Of a stretch of DNA of 64,000 nucleotides, positions 41,148 through 49,380 are shown one piece after another. The notes under the pieces were generated by a model. It was given only the letters and a program-made list of their open reading frames with translations, had not been told where the DNA came from and did no database searches. Each line of letters starts with the position of its first letter. Within the stretch, counting starts at the first letter, position 1. Source of the stretch: a virus. The translations under genes and the position numbers were made by a program. The stretch lies in the IMG/VR virus record IMGVR_UViG_3300036761_001135, positions 62,001-126,000 of that record; one strand, 5' to 3'.

Positions 41148-42899
41148 ATGACGACTTCGCATACCCCGCGCTTCTCGCTGCCCATCCCGACCTGGAACGC
41201 CGATTGGCAAAAGTGGCAGCAGGTATTTGAGACCTTTGCCACTGGCGTGGACTCCACCCTATTCTCGTTGTTGGAGCACACGACGCTCCTTCCTCGCGTG
41301 CTTCCGACCGTGTCGATTACGGGGGACGTGTTCTCGCAATCCGGTCCGGCTCAGTTTGTTTCGCGCACGTTGCAGGTGGCGATAGAGGTTGGTCCAAACT
41401 CGTTGACGTTGATCCCGGGATCGCTCGTGTGCGCGCATTTGCTATCTGGTGCTGTGGGTCCGCAGGCCATCGAGTGGGAGTTGCGGATCACGAGCACTGA
41501 GGCAGATGCGGACCTTGTCGTGTTCGGCGTGGTTGGAGATGATTACGCGATCACTTGGTACAACGGGGCGCGGTTGGAGCCGGGCACGCCGATGGCGTTG
41601 TTTGCGTTTGCGGGTGGAGGCGGTGGTGGTGGGCTCGATCCGGCTCCGTTCGACTGGGTGTTCGTGCCCACGCTGCTGTCGGTCGCTCAGAACGGTCAGT
41701 ATTTCTTTTGCATTGGGACTCCGTCTGGTAACGGGGACATCACGCTCCCGGCGAGTCCGACGGCTGGGATGCAGTTCACGATCATGGCCAGTGGGGGTGG
41801 CATCAAGATCAGCGGTAGTCCGACGCGACCGATCATTGGTCCGGGACCGTTTGCTAGTGGCGTCCTGGACCTGGCGATGTCGAACGAGAGCGCGGTCACG
41901 TTGACCTGCAAGGACATGGCCCCGCTTGCGCCTGGGGTCATGTCGTGGGTCATGACGGCTGGCGTCGGGCAGGTCGCCGACGATGCGGATCCGACCAGCA
42001 CGTTCAACTTCAACTTCAACGCGCCGTCGAGCTTCCCCACCGATGCAGCCGGAACGCTACTCGGTATCACGGCGGACGGGATCGTGCAGTTAGGGACAGA
42101 TCTGTACGGAACGAAGCGCGCTGGATCGCAGCAGCATGGGGGCGGAACGCCGGTAGACATTGGGCCGTCGGAGATTTGGAAACTGATCGAGAGCGGACGC
42201 AGCGACACCACCGGGACGGCTCCGGTGGTCTGCACGCTGGATGGGTTCGCGTGGTTGAACGACGACGGCTGGGAGTGCGAGTTCCTGGTCGGGGTGGACG
42301 CGGCACAGGACACGGTGCCCATGACGGTGAAGACCCCGCCGCTCACGACGGACATCTGCATCCAGGGGTCGCGCTACGTGAACAGCATCACCTGCGCGGA
42401 CGTGGGCGGGTACGTGCGACTGCGGTGGGCTCCGTGGGGGATCGGGCGCGGGCACTTCATCGTGACGGGCGGGCGCGGAACGTGGACGGATGAGTTCGGT
42501 GGCGTGCATAGCCTATCTGGAAGCGTTGAGGCGGAGTCCTACACCTGGGACAAGGTGGTCGCCGGGGGCACCGATGAGGTCGGGTCGGTGGTGACTCCGC
42601 TTGTCTCCGGGATCGGGTACAGCCTGAAGGTGGAGTGCATCGCGGGCACAGCGCCCTCGGGAGCGGATCTGGAATTGGCTGATGCGGCCTTCAGTGGGAG
42701 CCACGAGGTTATGTACCAGATCGGTCTGACCGGGGGCGGCATCCCGCGCTATGATCCCAGCCTGAATCCTACATGGATTGATCGCAATCCATTCGGTTTC
42801 GAGGGGTTGACCGGCGCGTGGCACTGGAGGCTGACGAATCTAGGCGGGACGACGGTGACATTTCGCGTGACGGTGCGCTGTCACGGGACGAGGAGTTGA
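41148..42899 (+). CDS. Fibre/baseplate-attached protein A1
   Basis: 583 aa. Start at ATG 41148 after AGGAGGG. The N-terminal ~175 residues (LPIPTWNADWQKWQQVFETF, then VFSQSGPAQFVSRTLQ, WYNGARLEPGTPMALF) are shared with the gene at 45188, while the rest differs: a Gly-rich hinge (GGGGGGG) then beta-rich domains. This fits a virion-anchoring domain followed by exchangeable receptor-binding parts. Confidence 0.6.
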   Translation: MTTSHTPRFSLPIPTWNADWQKWQQVFETFATGVDSTLFSLLEHTTLLPRVLPTVSITGDVFSQSGPAQFVSRTLQVAIEVGPNSLTLIPGSLVCAHLLSGAVGPQAIEWELRITSTEADADLVVFGVVGDDYAITWYNGARLEPGTPMALFAFAGGGGGGGLDPAPFDWVFVPTLLSVAQNGQYFFCIGTPSGNGDITLPASPTAGMQFTIMASGGGIKISGSPTRPIIGPGPFASGVLDLAMSNESAVTLTCKDMAPLAPGVMSWVMTAGVGQVADDADPTSTFNFNFNAPSSFPTDAAGTLLGITADGIVQLGTDLYGTKRAGSQQHGGGTPVDIGPSEIWKLIESGRSDTTGTAPVVCTLDGFAWLNDDGWECEFLVGVDAAQDTVPMTVKTPPLTTDICIQGSRYVNSITCADVGGYVRLRWAPWGIGRGHFIVTGGRGTWTDEFGGVHSLSGSVEAESYTWDKVVAGGTDEVGSVVTPLVSGIGYSLKVECIAGTAPSGADLELADAAFSGSHEVMYQIGLTGGGIPRYDPSLNPTWIDRNPFGFEGLTGAWHWRLTNLGGTTVTFRVTVRCHGTRS

Positions 42900-42900
42900 C

Positions 42901-43938
42901 ATGGCCGCACCGACAAGAACGAAAACGTGGGTGAAGCATTCGCATTACGTGGTAACGGCTGATGCTCCGACGCCACAGGCTGGGCAAACGGTAGACCGTA
43001 GCGCGGCACGGTACATCATGCACCTCATCAAGACGCAGTGGATCGCCATGGGGGGCACGGTGGCGCGCAGTTGCGGGTACTACGATGCCGGAGGTGGTGC
43101 GGCATGGCATTACGGGGCAGCGGACCATTGGCCAGATGCGGCATCGGTGCGGTGGAAAGAGGGCGACGGAAAGTTCGGTTGGGTCGTGTTGAAGAACACG
43201 AACATGCACAGCGGAGGTAACGGCTTCCAGGTACTTTTGGCTCTGACCAGAGATCGCACGCTTACATACTACATGACGATGGCGGTCTCGTTGGAGGCGG
43301 GCTTCACGGATGGGACCGAGACGACGCGCCCGACAGCGACGGATGAGGTGATCGTTTACAACGATGAGGCGTGGTATTCGACTGCCGGGGCGGGATACTC
43401 GCAGTGTCCGATGTCGCTGAATATCTGGTACGCTAACGATGGAACCAGTTTCCGTGTATTTGGTTGTGGAGTGGCGGCAGAAGAGACTTATAGAACTTTA
43501 AATCCGTGGATGTTCGAGAAGTTGGTAGACGCGCCGACCTGGCTAGATAAGCCGGTTGCTTTTGGGGCCATGTGGTGGCGGAGAACCAGCATGGTGGGTG
43601 ATCCGCCCGCATCATTTAGGCGCATGTTTTTCTGCTGCGACGACTTGGTAGCGATTCAGGCGATGATGTCTGTCGAGGGCATTTATGGCCTTGGACCGCT
43701 GACACAGCATGCAGCCTGTCAGGTATCTGACATGGGTGGATCGTGGCCGGTGTTTCCGGTGTCTGTGATAAGTATATATCCGTCTGTTCCCGGGTACATA
43801 GGGAAACTGGTTGACTTCTGGGCCGTACCGGATGCGTTGGCCAGCGGGGACTACATGCCAGGGGATGGGTCGATGGCGATGGCGGTGGTGCAGGACGTGT
43901 TGCAGGGAAATGACGGGACAGCCGTCATGATATCGTAG
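42901..43938 (+). CDS. Fibre-region protein B1
   Basis: 345 aa. Beta-rich, Trp/Tyr-rich, no recognised enzyme motif. Shares the segment F-T-D/V-G...RPTATDEV, the spacing around it and the late SWPVF/EWPVF block with the next gene, so the two are tandem paralogs. Probably a receptor-binding or baseplate-periphery protein. Confidence 0.55.
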   Translation: MAAPTRTKTWVKHSHYVVTADAPTPQAGQTVDRSAARYIMHLIKTQWIAMGGTVARSCGYYDAGGGAAWHYGAADHWPDAASVRWKEGDGKFGWVVLKNTNMHSGGNGFQVLLALTRDRTLTYYMTMAVSLEAGFTDGTETTRPTATDEVIVYNDEAWYSTAGAGYSQCPMSLNIWYANDGTSFRVFGCGVAAEETYRTLNPWMFEKLVDAPTWLDKPVAFGAMWWRRTSMVGDPPASFRRMFFCCDDLVAIQAMMSVEGIYGLGPLTQHAACQVSDMGGSWPVFPVSVISIYPSVPGYIGKLVDFWAVPDALASGDYMPGDGSMAMAVVQDVLQGNDGTAVMIS

Positions 43939-43947
43939 GAGGTTCGC

Positions 43948-44928
43948 ATGAGTGGACTCAGTCGGATCAGGGCGTATGCGAACAAGCGCATGATAGTGTA
44001 TGGGACACTAACTACAACTTATTATGACAATATGTTTTGGATGATCAAGGAGGCCATGCAGTACGGCACGAACGGGGTCAAAGTGGGGGGCATAGCGGCG
44101 TGGACGGTTGTGGGTAGTAGCAATAGCGTGAATTTCAATATGGCTGGCACGGATTTGTTAGTCGCACCGGCAAACATCGTGCAGGCTACTGGAAATCACT
44201 CGTGGATCGTGTTGCAGCAGCCGTTGCAGGGGGCCGCACCGGGCTATCTTCAGGTCTGCTTTGATTGGAATAGTGCGTCAGGCGGGTCTATGTCGATGGC
44301 CTTTTCTGTATCCGCAGGATTTACAGTTGGAGCGATTAATGCTCGACCGACCGCGACAGATGAGGTCGTTATGTTCACGGCTGGGGCGGTTTTTGGAGGC
44401 ACGACGAGTACGGGTAGTTGCGGTGTGAACTGCCTAAAGAGTACGGATGGAAAGTCTACGCGCATTGTTGTCACGCGGGACGGGGCATTAGAGACGCGGG
44501 GGTTTTGGATGTTCGATGAGCTGATCGATATCGAGAGTTACTGGATCTCGAAGAGTATCGTTTGTGCTACGAGCTTGACTCACGCAATGTTGAGTGGTGG
44601 GGCGAACATTTTCAACTATCAGGGTGGAAGCCATTCAGGTCGACTGACATGGGCGGGGATGACAAGTTACGTGTTGTCGGAGCAGTTTGCGGTTCCGACG
44701 ATGCATCGCCCTAGTTATGGTGGAGAGTGGCCGGTGTTCAAGGTAGGCTTCTGTAACACGGTGGGCACCAACAAAGGGTGGCTAGGGTCGGTAGCGGATA
44801 TGTGGGCGGCTCCATACACGATGCCAACAGGCCAGTATTTGGGGTCGTCTCTCGGGGGAGAATTTCAGTACGTCAACATTGGAGGCTTGGTGTTCCCCTG
44901 GACCGGGGAGCCCCTGGCGTTGCCATAA
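43948..44928 (+). CDS. Fibre-region protein B2 (paralog of B1)
   Basis: 326 aa. Shares with B1 the segment AGFTVGAINARPTATDEVVM, a MFDELID/MFEKLVD-type block and GGEWPVFKV near the C terminus. Start after AGGAGG. The stop overlaps the next start (TAATG). Confidence 0.55.
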   Translation: MSGLSRIRAYANKRMIVYGTLTTTYYDNMFWMIKEAMQYGTNGVKVGGIAAWTVVGSSNSVNFNMAGTDLLVAPANIVQATGNHSWIVLQQPLQGAAPGYLQVCFDWNSASGGSMSMAFSVSAGFTVGAINARPTATDEVVMFTAGAVFGGTTSTGSCGVNCLKSTDGKSTRIVVTRDGALETRGFWMFDELIDIESYWISKSIVCATSLTHAMLSGGANIFNYQGGSHSGRLTWAGMTSYVLSEQFAVPTMHRPSYGGEWPVFKVGFCNTVGTNKGWLGSVADMWAAPYTMPTGQYLGSSLGGEFQYVNIGGLVFPWTGEPLALP

Positions 44929-45101
44929 TGGCGAACCTGACTGGGACATTGGGTTCTGGCGAGATCGATATGCCGAGTAGCGAACTCGATGGCATAGATG
45001 GCGACGGGGAGATCGATCTCGTCAGTTGGGGTGGCAGTCCGCCTGAGTCTCCGTGTGAGCCCGTGCGGTCTATTCCGCGTCTCGTCCGCACGGATCCGTA
45101 G
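44928..45101 (+). CDS. Small acidic protein
   Basis: 57 aa. Starts within the previous stop (TAATG), so probably translated by reinitiation. Acidic centre (SELDGIDGDGEIDLVSW), Pro/Arg C terminus. Function unknown. The following 86 bp hold no gene but include CCGGTATTCTATCCGG, a short dyad, before the next ribosome binding site. Confidence 0.4.
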   Translation: MANLTGTLGSGEIDMPSSELDGIDGDGEIDLVSWGGSPPESPCEPVRSIPRLVRTDP

Positions 45102-45187
45102 GCGCGTGGGAAGTGGAGGTCGTGATATCGTCCAGATGGTGCAACCGGCGTCTCGATCCGGTATTCTATCCGGGTTAGGAGAACAGC

Positions 45188-46744
45188 ATGGCGCAGGCGA
45201 GTAATACAGGACATTTTCAGTGGCCGATTCCGAATTGGAACGCCGACTGGCAGAAGTGGCAGCAGATGTTCGGGACGTTTGCCCACGGGGTGGACGCCTG
45301 CGTCTTTGGCATCCTAGAGCACATCACAGTGCTCGCCAAGACGCTCCCGAGCGCGGTGATCATCGACCCGGGGACGCATGTGTTTTCGCAGAACGCGGCG
45401 GCGGTCTTCGTCTCGCGGACGCTTCAGACACAGATCTACGTGGGGCCGACCCCGTTGACGTTGATTCCGGGGGCGCTGGTGTGCGCGTCTCTTCAGCCGG
45501 GAGCGGTTGGTCCACAGGTTGTGGATTGGGAGTTGCGGGATGGAAGCACTCCGGTCGATCCGGCATTGGTCGTGTTTGGAGTGGTGGCGGACGACTATGC
45601 GATCCGCTGGTACAACGGGGCGCGGTTGCCGCTGGGCACGGCTATGGTGTTGTTCGAATTTCCAGGCGGGAGTGGGCCGGGCGGTGGATTAGATCCAGCG
45701 CCGTTCCTGACGCTTTCGGCGAACACGGTGCTGACCGAATCTCAAAACGGGCAGTATTTCGAGACGAATAATGTTGGGGGCACGGTAACAGTGACGCTGC
45801 CGACCGACCCGACGGACGGCATGCAGTACACGGTGGTTGCTGGGAAGGGCACTACGACCGTCGTGGAGGCAGGTGGGACGAACGGCATACTCTGGCCGCA
45901 GTCCACGGTGAGCGTGCCCCTGGTGCCTGATTTGCGGGCGGCTCCGACGACGTTGGCACCTGTTCGATTGACGATCACGGCGAAGGATCTCACGGCGTTT
46001 GGGATCTCGGAGATCGCGTGGATAGCGACGTCGGCGACGGGGTTGTGGACAGACGCGGTGAGTGGCAAGGCGTTTGACTTCAATTTCCCGGTGACGGTGA
46101 GTAGCGGGTTGCTCATCGACGATCCTTTGGTTGGGACCAAGTCGGTGGCGGGTGCGCCTGCGTTGGTAAGTGACGCAGCGGCGGTGACACCGTTCCGGCT
46201 GAAGTGCGAGTCGGACACCCATTTGCGCAGCGTGGACATGACGGTGACGCGAACCCAGGTTCGTGCCTTACTGGAGAGCTACCACGGGTCGGCCTCGGTG
46301 GTCCCGGTTGCGTTTACGGTGAACACCACGGTGTTTGCAGCGGTGGCAGACGACGGGTGGGTGGCCACGTTCAAGGTCGGAGCGAACACGTCGGGTGCAG
46401 CGGTTCCAATCGTTGTGCAGAACGAGGGCGTGGTGACCGAGATTTCCATTGGAGACGCGCCATTTGTCCACAGCATTACCTGCTCGCAGCTTGGGGCGAG
46501 TATCATCCTGCGGCACACGGGAAATCCGCTGGGGTCGCGTGGCCGGTTCCAAGTCATAGCGGGGTCTGGCACATGGACGGACAATCTTGGTGGCGTGCAT
46601 GTTTTCGATAGTTTGGGCGCGCTGGACGGGGCTGCGAATCCCAATGGGATCGTGACCGGGGTTCTTGGGCAGTCGTACTATCAGACAGGGGTGGGCGTAT
46701 TTTGGATCAATATAGACGGCAGCACGGAATGGATCGTACAGTAG
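45188..46744 (+). CDS. Fibre/baseplate-attached protein A2 (paralog of A1)
   Basis: 518 aa. The N-terminal ~175 residues parallel A1 (WPIPNWNADWQKWQQMFGTF, VFSQNAAAVFVSRTLQ, WYNGARLPLG); C-terminal domains differ. Palindrome copy 8 lies inside the gene at about residue 355 (reads RTQVRA), one of only three copies within coding sequence. Start after TAGGAGA. Confidence 0.6.
   Translation: MAQASNTGHFQWPIPNWNADWQKWQQMFGTFAHGVDACVFGILEHITVLAKTLPSAVIIDPGTHVFSQNAAAVFVSRTLQTQIYVGPTPLTLIPGALVCASLQPGAVGPQVVDWELRDGSTPVDPALVVFGVVADDYAIRWYNGARLPLGTAMVLFEFPGGSGPGGGLDPAPFLTLSANTVLTESQNGQYFETNNVGGTVTVTLPTDPTDGMQYTVVAGKGTTTVVEAGGTNGILWPQSTVSVPLVPDLRAAPTTLAPVRLTITAKDLTAFGISEIAWIATSATGLWTDAVSGKAFDFNFPVTVSSGLLIDDPLVGTKSVAGAPALVSDAAAVTPFRLKCESDTHLRSVDMTVTRTQVRALLESYHGSASVVPVAFTVNTTVFAAVADDGWVATFKVGANTSGAAVPIVVQNEGVVTEISIGDAPFVHSITCSQLGASIILRHTGNPLGSRGRFQVIAGSGTWTDNLGGVHVFDSLGALDGAANPNGIVTGVLGQSYYQTGVGVFWINIDGSTEWIVQ
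46249..46264. repeat. Dispersed palindrome copy 8 (intragenic)
   Basis: GCGAACCCAGGTTCGT inside the A2 fibre gene. The outer pair is G-T, which is still a G-U pair in RNA. Confidence 0.8.
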
Positions 46745-46797
46745 CGTAAAGTTACACGGTTCTCGGCAATATCGCCGGGTCACAAAGGAGTTCACCA

Positions 46798-47949
46798 ATG
46801 GCAGGGTTCACCAGTCCGTATCGCTACCACAACTTCATCGGCAATCACGCAAACAAAGCAGCGGCCAAGACGTTCTTCGAGACCACCCTGGGCTGGGGCA
46901 CGATGGGCGCGAGCGTCGGCCTTGGCGTCTCCTACTGGGACGACACAGCCGTGTTGATCAAGGTCTGGAACGGCTCGGATTTTGTAGCCCTAACTGCCGC
47001 GACTCCGGCACTGAGCGCAGTGCTCGCGGTTGGCGCGGACGCGAACTCTGTCGTCATCACGAACCTCGGAGCGCCGAACAATGCAGGCGATGCGGCGACC
47101 AAGGGATACGTGGACAGCGTGGCCACGGGCCTCATGTGGAAGCCCCCGGTCCTCGTGATCAACATGGTGAGCAACGCTGACCAAAGCGGAGCCGACCCGA
47201 CCGGCATGGTCAAGGGCGACTGCTACGTCGTGAACAACTGGCTCACCACGGATTGGGACGATGGCGACATCGTGGAGTACAGCGGCACGGCGTGGGTACG
47301 TATCCAAGCCGCGACGACTGGCGAGCCTGCCGATGGCACACGCGTTATCGTGAAGGCGACTGGCGCGGCGGGATCGTTCGTGGGCCAGGCCAACAAGGTC
47401 TCCACCTACAACGCCACGACAGACGCCTGGGCACATGCGGCTCCGGCAGACGGTTGGGCGGCGCTGGTCATCGGTAACGGCGGCATCTGGAGCGACACCG
47501 GCTGGACCTACACCGGATCGGCGTGGGTACAGTTCACTGGCGCTGGCCAGATCAACGCTGGTTCCGGTCTCACCAAGGACGGAAACACTCTGAACGTCGG
47601 TAAGGGCGACGGCATCGCGGTCGGTAACGACACCGTGGGCATCGACCTGACCTCCAGCAACCCCGGCTTAGAGCTGACTGGCACCAGCCCGAACAAGACC
47701 CTGCAAGTCATGGCGGACGGAGCCCACGGTATCGTGCGCGGCGCGTCCGGCGTCGAGATCGAGCTGGCGGCCACGGCGGCCAAGGGCGGTCTGGTCGTCG
47801 ACTCCGATGGCGTGCGCTCGATGCAGTTCAACGCTGGCAACCCCAACAGCGTCGTGACCGGCGTGCTGGGCGAGTTCTGCCTGGATACCACGAGCAAGGT
47901 GCTCTACGTCTGCACGACGGCGGGCAGCGCCAACTGGAACGTGGTCTGA
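46798..47949 (+). CDS. Abundant fibre-type structural protein
   Basis: 383 aa. N-terminal SPYRYHNFIGNHANKAAAKT...WNGSDFVAL resembles the N terminus of the fibre at 49381 (PYGQNHYMGE...HDGSAWVGL). It then has repeated short beta modules and ends ...LYVCTTAGSANWNVV. Unlike its neighbours it uses mostly C-ending codons, like the capsid gene, and it is followed by the strongest terminator in the window, so it is probably made in large amounts. Ribosome binding site AAAGGAG. Confidence 0.65.
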   Translation: MAGFTSPYRYHNFIGNHANKAAAKTFFETTLGWGTMGASVGLGVSYWDDTAVLIKVWNGSDFVALTAATPALSAVLAVGADANSVVITNLGAPNNAGDAATKGYVDSVATGLMWKPPVLVINMVSNADQSGADPTGMVKGDCYVVNNWLTTDWDDGDIVEYSGTAWVRIQAATTGEPADGTRVIVKATGAAGSFVGQANKVSTYNATTDAWAHAAPADGWAALVIGNGGIWSDTGWTYTGSAWVQFTGAGQINAGSGLTKDGNTLNVGKGDGIAVGNDTVGIDLTSSNPGLELTGTSPNKTLQVMADGAHGIVRGASGVEIELAATAAKGGLVVDSDGVRSMQFNAGNPNSVVTGVLGEFCLDTTSKVLYVCTTAGSANWNVV

Positions 47950-47965
47950 CGATCTCGGGATCTGT

Positions 47966-48026
47966 GGGGTCGGGTAGACGGTCTCTTGTGCTTTTCTCCT
48001 CTGGCTACCCGGCCCCGCCTTTTTTT
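47966..48026 (+). terminator. Strong intrinsic terminator
   Basis: GGGGTCGGGTAG (47966-47977) pairs with CTACCCGGCCCC (48005-48016) over 12 bp (one G-U pair), followed by gcc and seven T (48020-48026). Confidence 0.85.
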
Positions 48027-48049
48027 GAGTTGCGCGATGAGGTGCCTGC

Positions 48050-48200
48050 TTGACATCCTCCGCCCGTTAAAGAAGGCGGATTCCTGAAGGAAGAATGCTA
48101 GGCATTGTTTACAACAGGTTGGTTCACAGTTCGACGACCGCTGCGTGTCTTGGCGAGTGCCTTGCTACGTCTTCTGCGGTCTCCCTGTGCGTTTATTCTG
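48050..48200 (-). ncRNA. Probable omega RNA (reRNA) of the tnpB element
   Basis: In this family the guide RNA overlaps the tnpB 3' end and finishes with the right-end hairpin, and the guide is copied from the flank. The scaffold end at 48050 predicts a guide starting GCAGGCACCTCATCGCGC (48049 downward). The 5' boundary given is approximate. Confidence 0.45.
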
Positions 48201-49276
48201 TCAGTCTGTCCGACCGCCAGTATATTCAGCGCGGCGTTGTGGTCCCGGTCGTGGACGACGCCGCATATCGGGCACGCCCATTCACGAATCGACAACGGCA
48301 GCGCACTAACAACGTGGCCACAATCGTGACACCGTTTGCTGGATGGGAAGAAGCGGTCAATCTTGACCATCTCCTTGCCGTACCAGGCGCACTTGTACTC
48401 AAGCAGGCCCACGAATTTGCTCATCGAGGCATCGCTGAGCGCCTGGGCCAGGCAGTGGTTGCGGACCATGCCACGCACGTTCAGGTCTTCGACGCAAATC
48501 ACGTCGAAGCGGCGCACAAGGTTGGTAGTGACCTTCTGCATGTGGTCGATGCGGGTATCCGCAATGCGGGAGTGGATGCGGGCAACTTTGAGACGTTGAC
48601 GCTCGCGGCGGTGACTGCCTTTCTGTTTGCGGGCCAGGGATTTTTGCGCCTTGGCCAGTTTGCGGAGCTTTTGTTTGAGCAGGCGAGGGTTAACGATGTG
48701 CTCGCCGTTCGAGAGCGTGGCGAGTCGGTTGATGCCCATGTCTATCCCGATGACATCGCCAGTTTTGGGCAGCGGTTGGATGGTCTCGTCGAGCACCAGG
48801 GTCACGAAGTACCGGCCATCCATGTGCTTGGCTATCGTCACAGTGGTGGGGGTACTGGTGAATGGGCGCGACCAGCGAACATCCAAGCGGCCAAGCTTAG
48901 CGATGGTCAGGTGGAGATGGGTAGCGTTCCAGTCAAAGGCACTAGCGGTGTATTCCGCAGATTGATGACCACGTTTTTTCTTAAAGGACGGGTACGACGT
49001 GCGCTTCTCGAAGAAGTTCACGAAAGCGGTTTGCAGGTGTCGCAATGTTTGCTGCGTGGGCACGGACGAGATTTCGTAGAGCCACGCGGTCTCGGGTTGC
49101 TTCTTGAGTTTGGTCAGTGCATTCGACGATGCCTCATATGTCATCCGAGAACCGTTGTGGTAGGCGTCGGTGCGGGCGCGAAGAGCCCAGTTATAGACGA
49201 AGCGACAAGCGCCAAAGGTGCGTGCGAGGATGCGTTGTTGGTCCTCCGTTGGGTACACGCGAAATTGATAACGCAT
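48098..49276 (-). CDS. tnpB: TnpB RNA-guided nuclease
   Basis: 392 aa from ATG 49276 (MRYQFRVYPTEDQQ, the usual TnpB start); ATG 49294 is also possible. RuvC-type catalytic residues are all present: GIDMGI (D179), VEDLNV (E263) and HDRDHNAALNI (D345). The zinc ribbon Cys are C316, C319, C335 and C338. Full length and intact, so probably an active omega-RNA-guided DNA nuclease. The opposite-strand frame over the same bases is a shadow. Confidence 0.9.
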   Translation of the reverse strand: MRYQFRVYPTEDQQRILARTFGACRFVYNWALRARTDAYHNGSRMTYEASSNALTKLKKQPETAWLYEISSVPTQQTLRHLQTAFVNFFEKRTSYPSFKKKRGHQSAEYTASAFDWNATHLHLTIAKLGRLDVRWSRPFTSTPTTVTIAKHMDGRYFVTLVLDETIQPLPKTGDVIGIDMGINRLATLSNGEHIVNPRLLKQKLRKLAKAQKSLARKQKGSHRRERQRLKVARIHSRIADTRIDHMQKVTTNLVRRFDVICVEDLNVRGMVRNHCLAQALSDASMSKFVGLLEYKCAWYGKEMVKIDRFFPSSKRCHDCGHVVSALPLSIREWACPICGVVHDRDHNAALNILAVGQTDRINAQGDRRRRSKALAKTRSGRRTVNQPVVNNA

Positions 49277-49380
49277 CTTCACAGAAAACGGCATAATCCT
49301 GTAAATGCAGTCTGTCAACGAGGAAAGGAATGGCGCTTTTGCTGTCGTCTGAACGTGACGGTCTGAGCGCCTAAAATAAG

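Larger units (their letters stand above)
48050..49318 (-). mobile_element. IS200/IS605-type tnpB-only element
   Basis: Inserted between the terminator of the gene at 46798 and the fibre gene at 49381. The right end is recognisable on the minus strand: GAATCCGCC, a loop, GGCGG and the terminal AGGATGTCAA, ending at 48050. The left end is not defined; it lies somewhere between 49295 and 49380, where GGCGCT/AGCGCC arms (near 49370 and 49330) could form the left-end hairpin. No tnpA (Y1 transposase) is present, so movement would need help in trans. Confidence 0.7.

Noticed and set aside
48095-49366. 423-aa plus-strand frame over tnpB
   Set aside because: tnpB on the minus strand has all catalytic motifs; the plus frame is antisense shadow.
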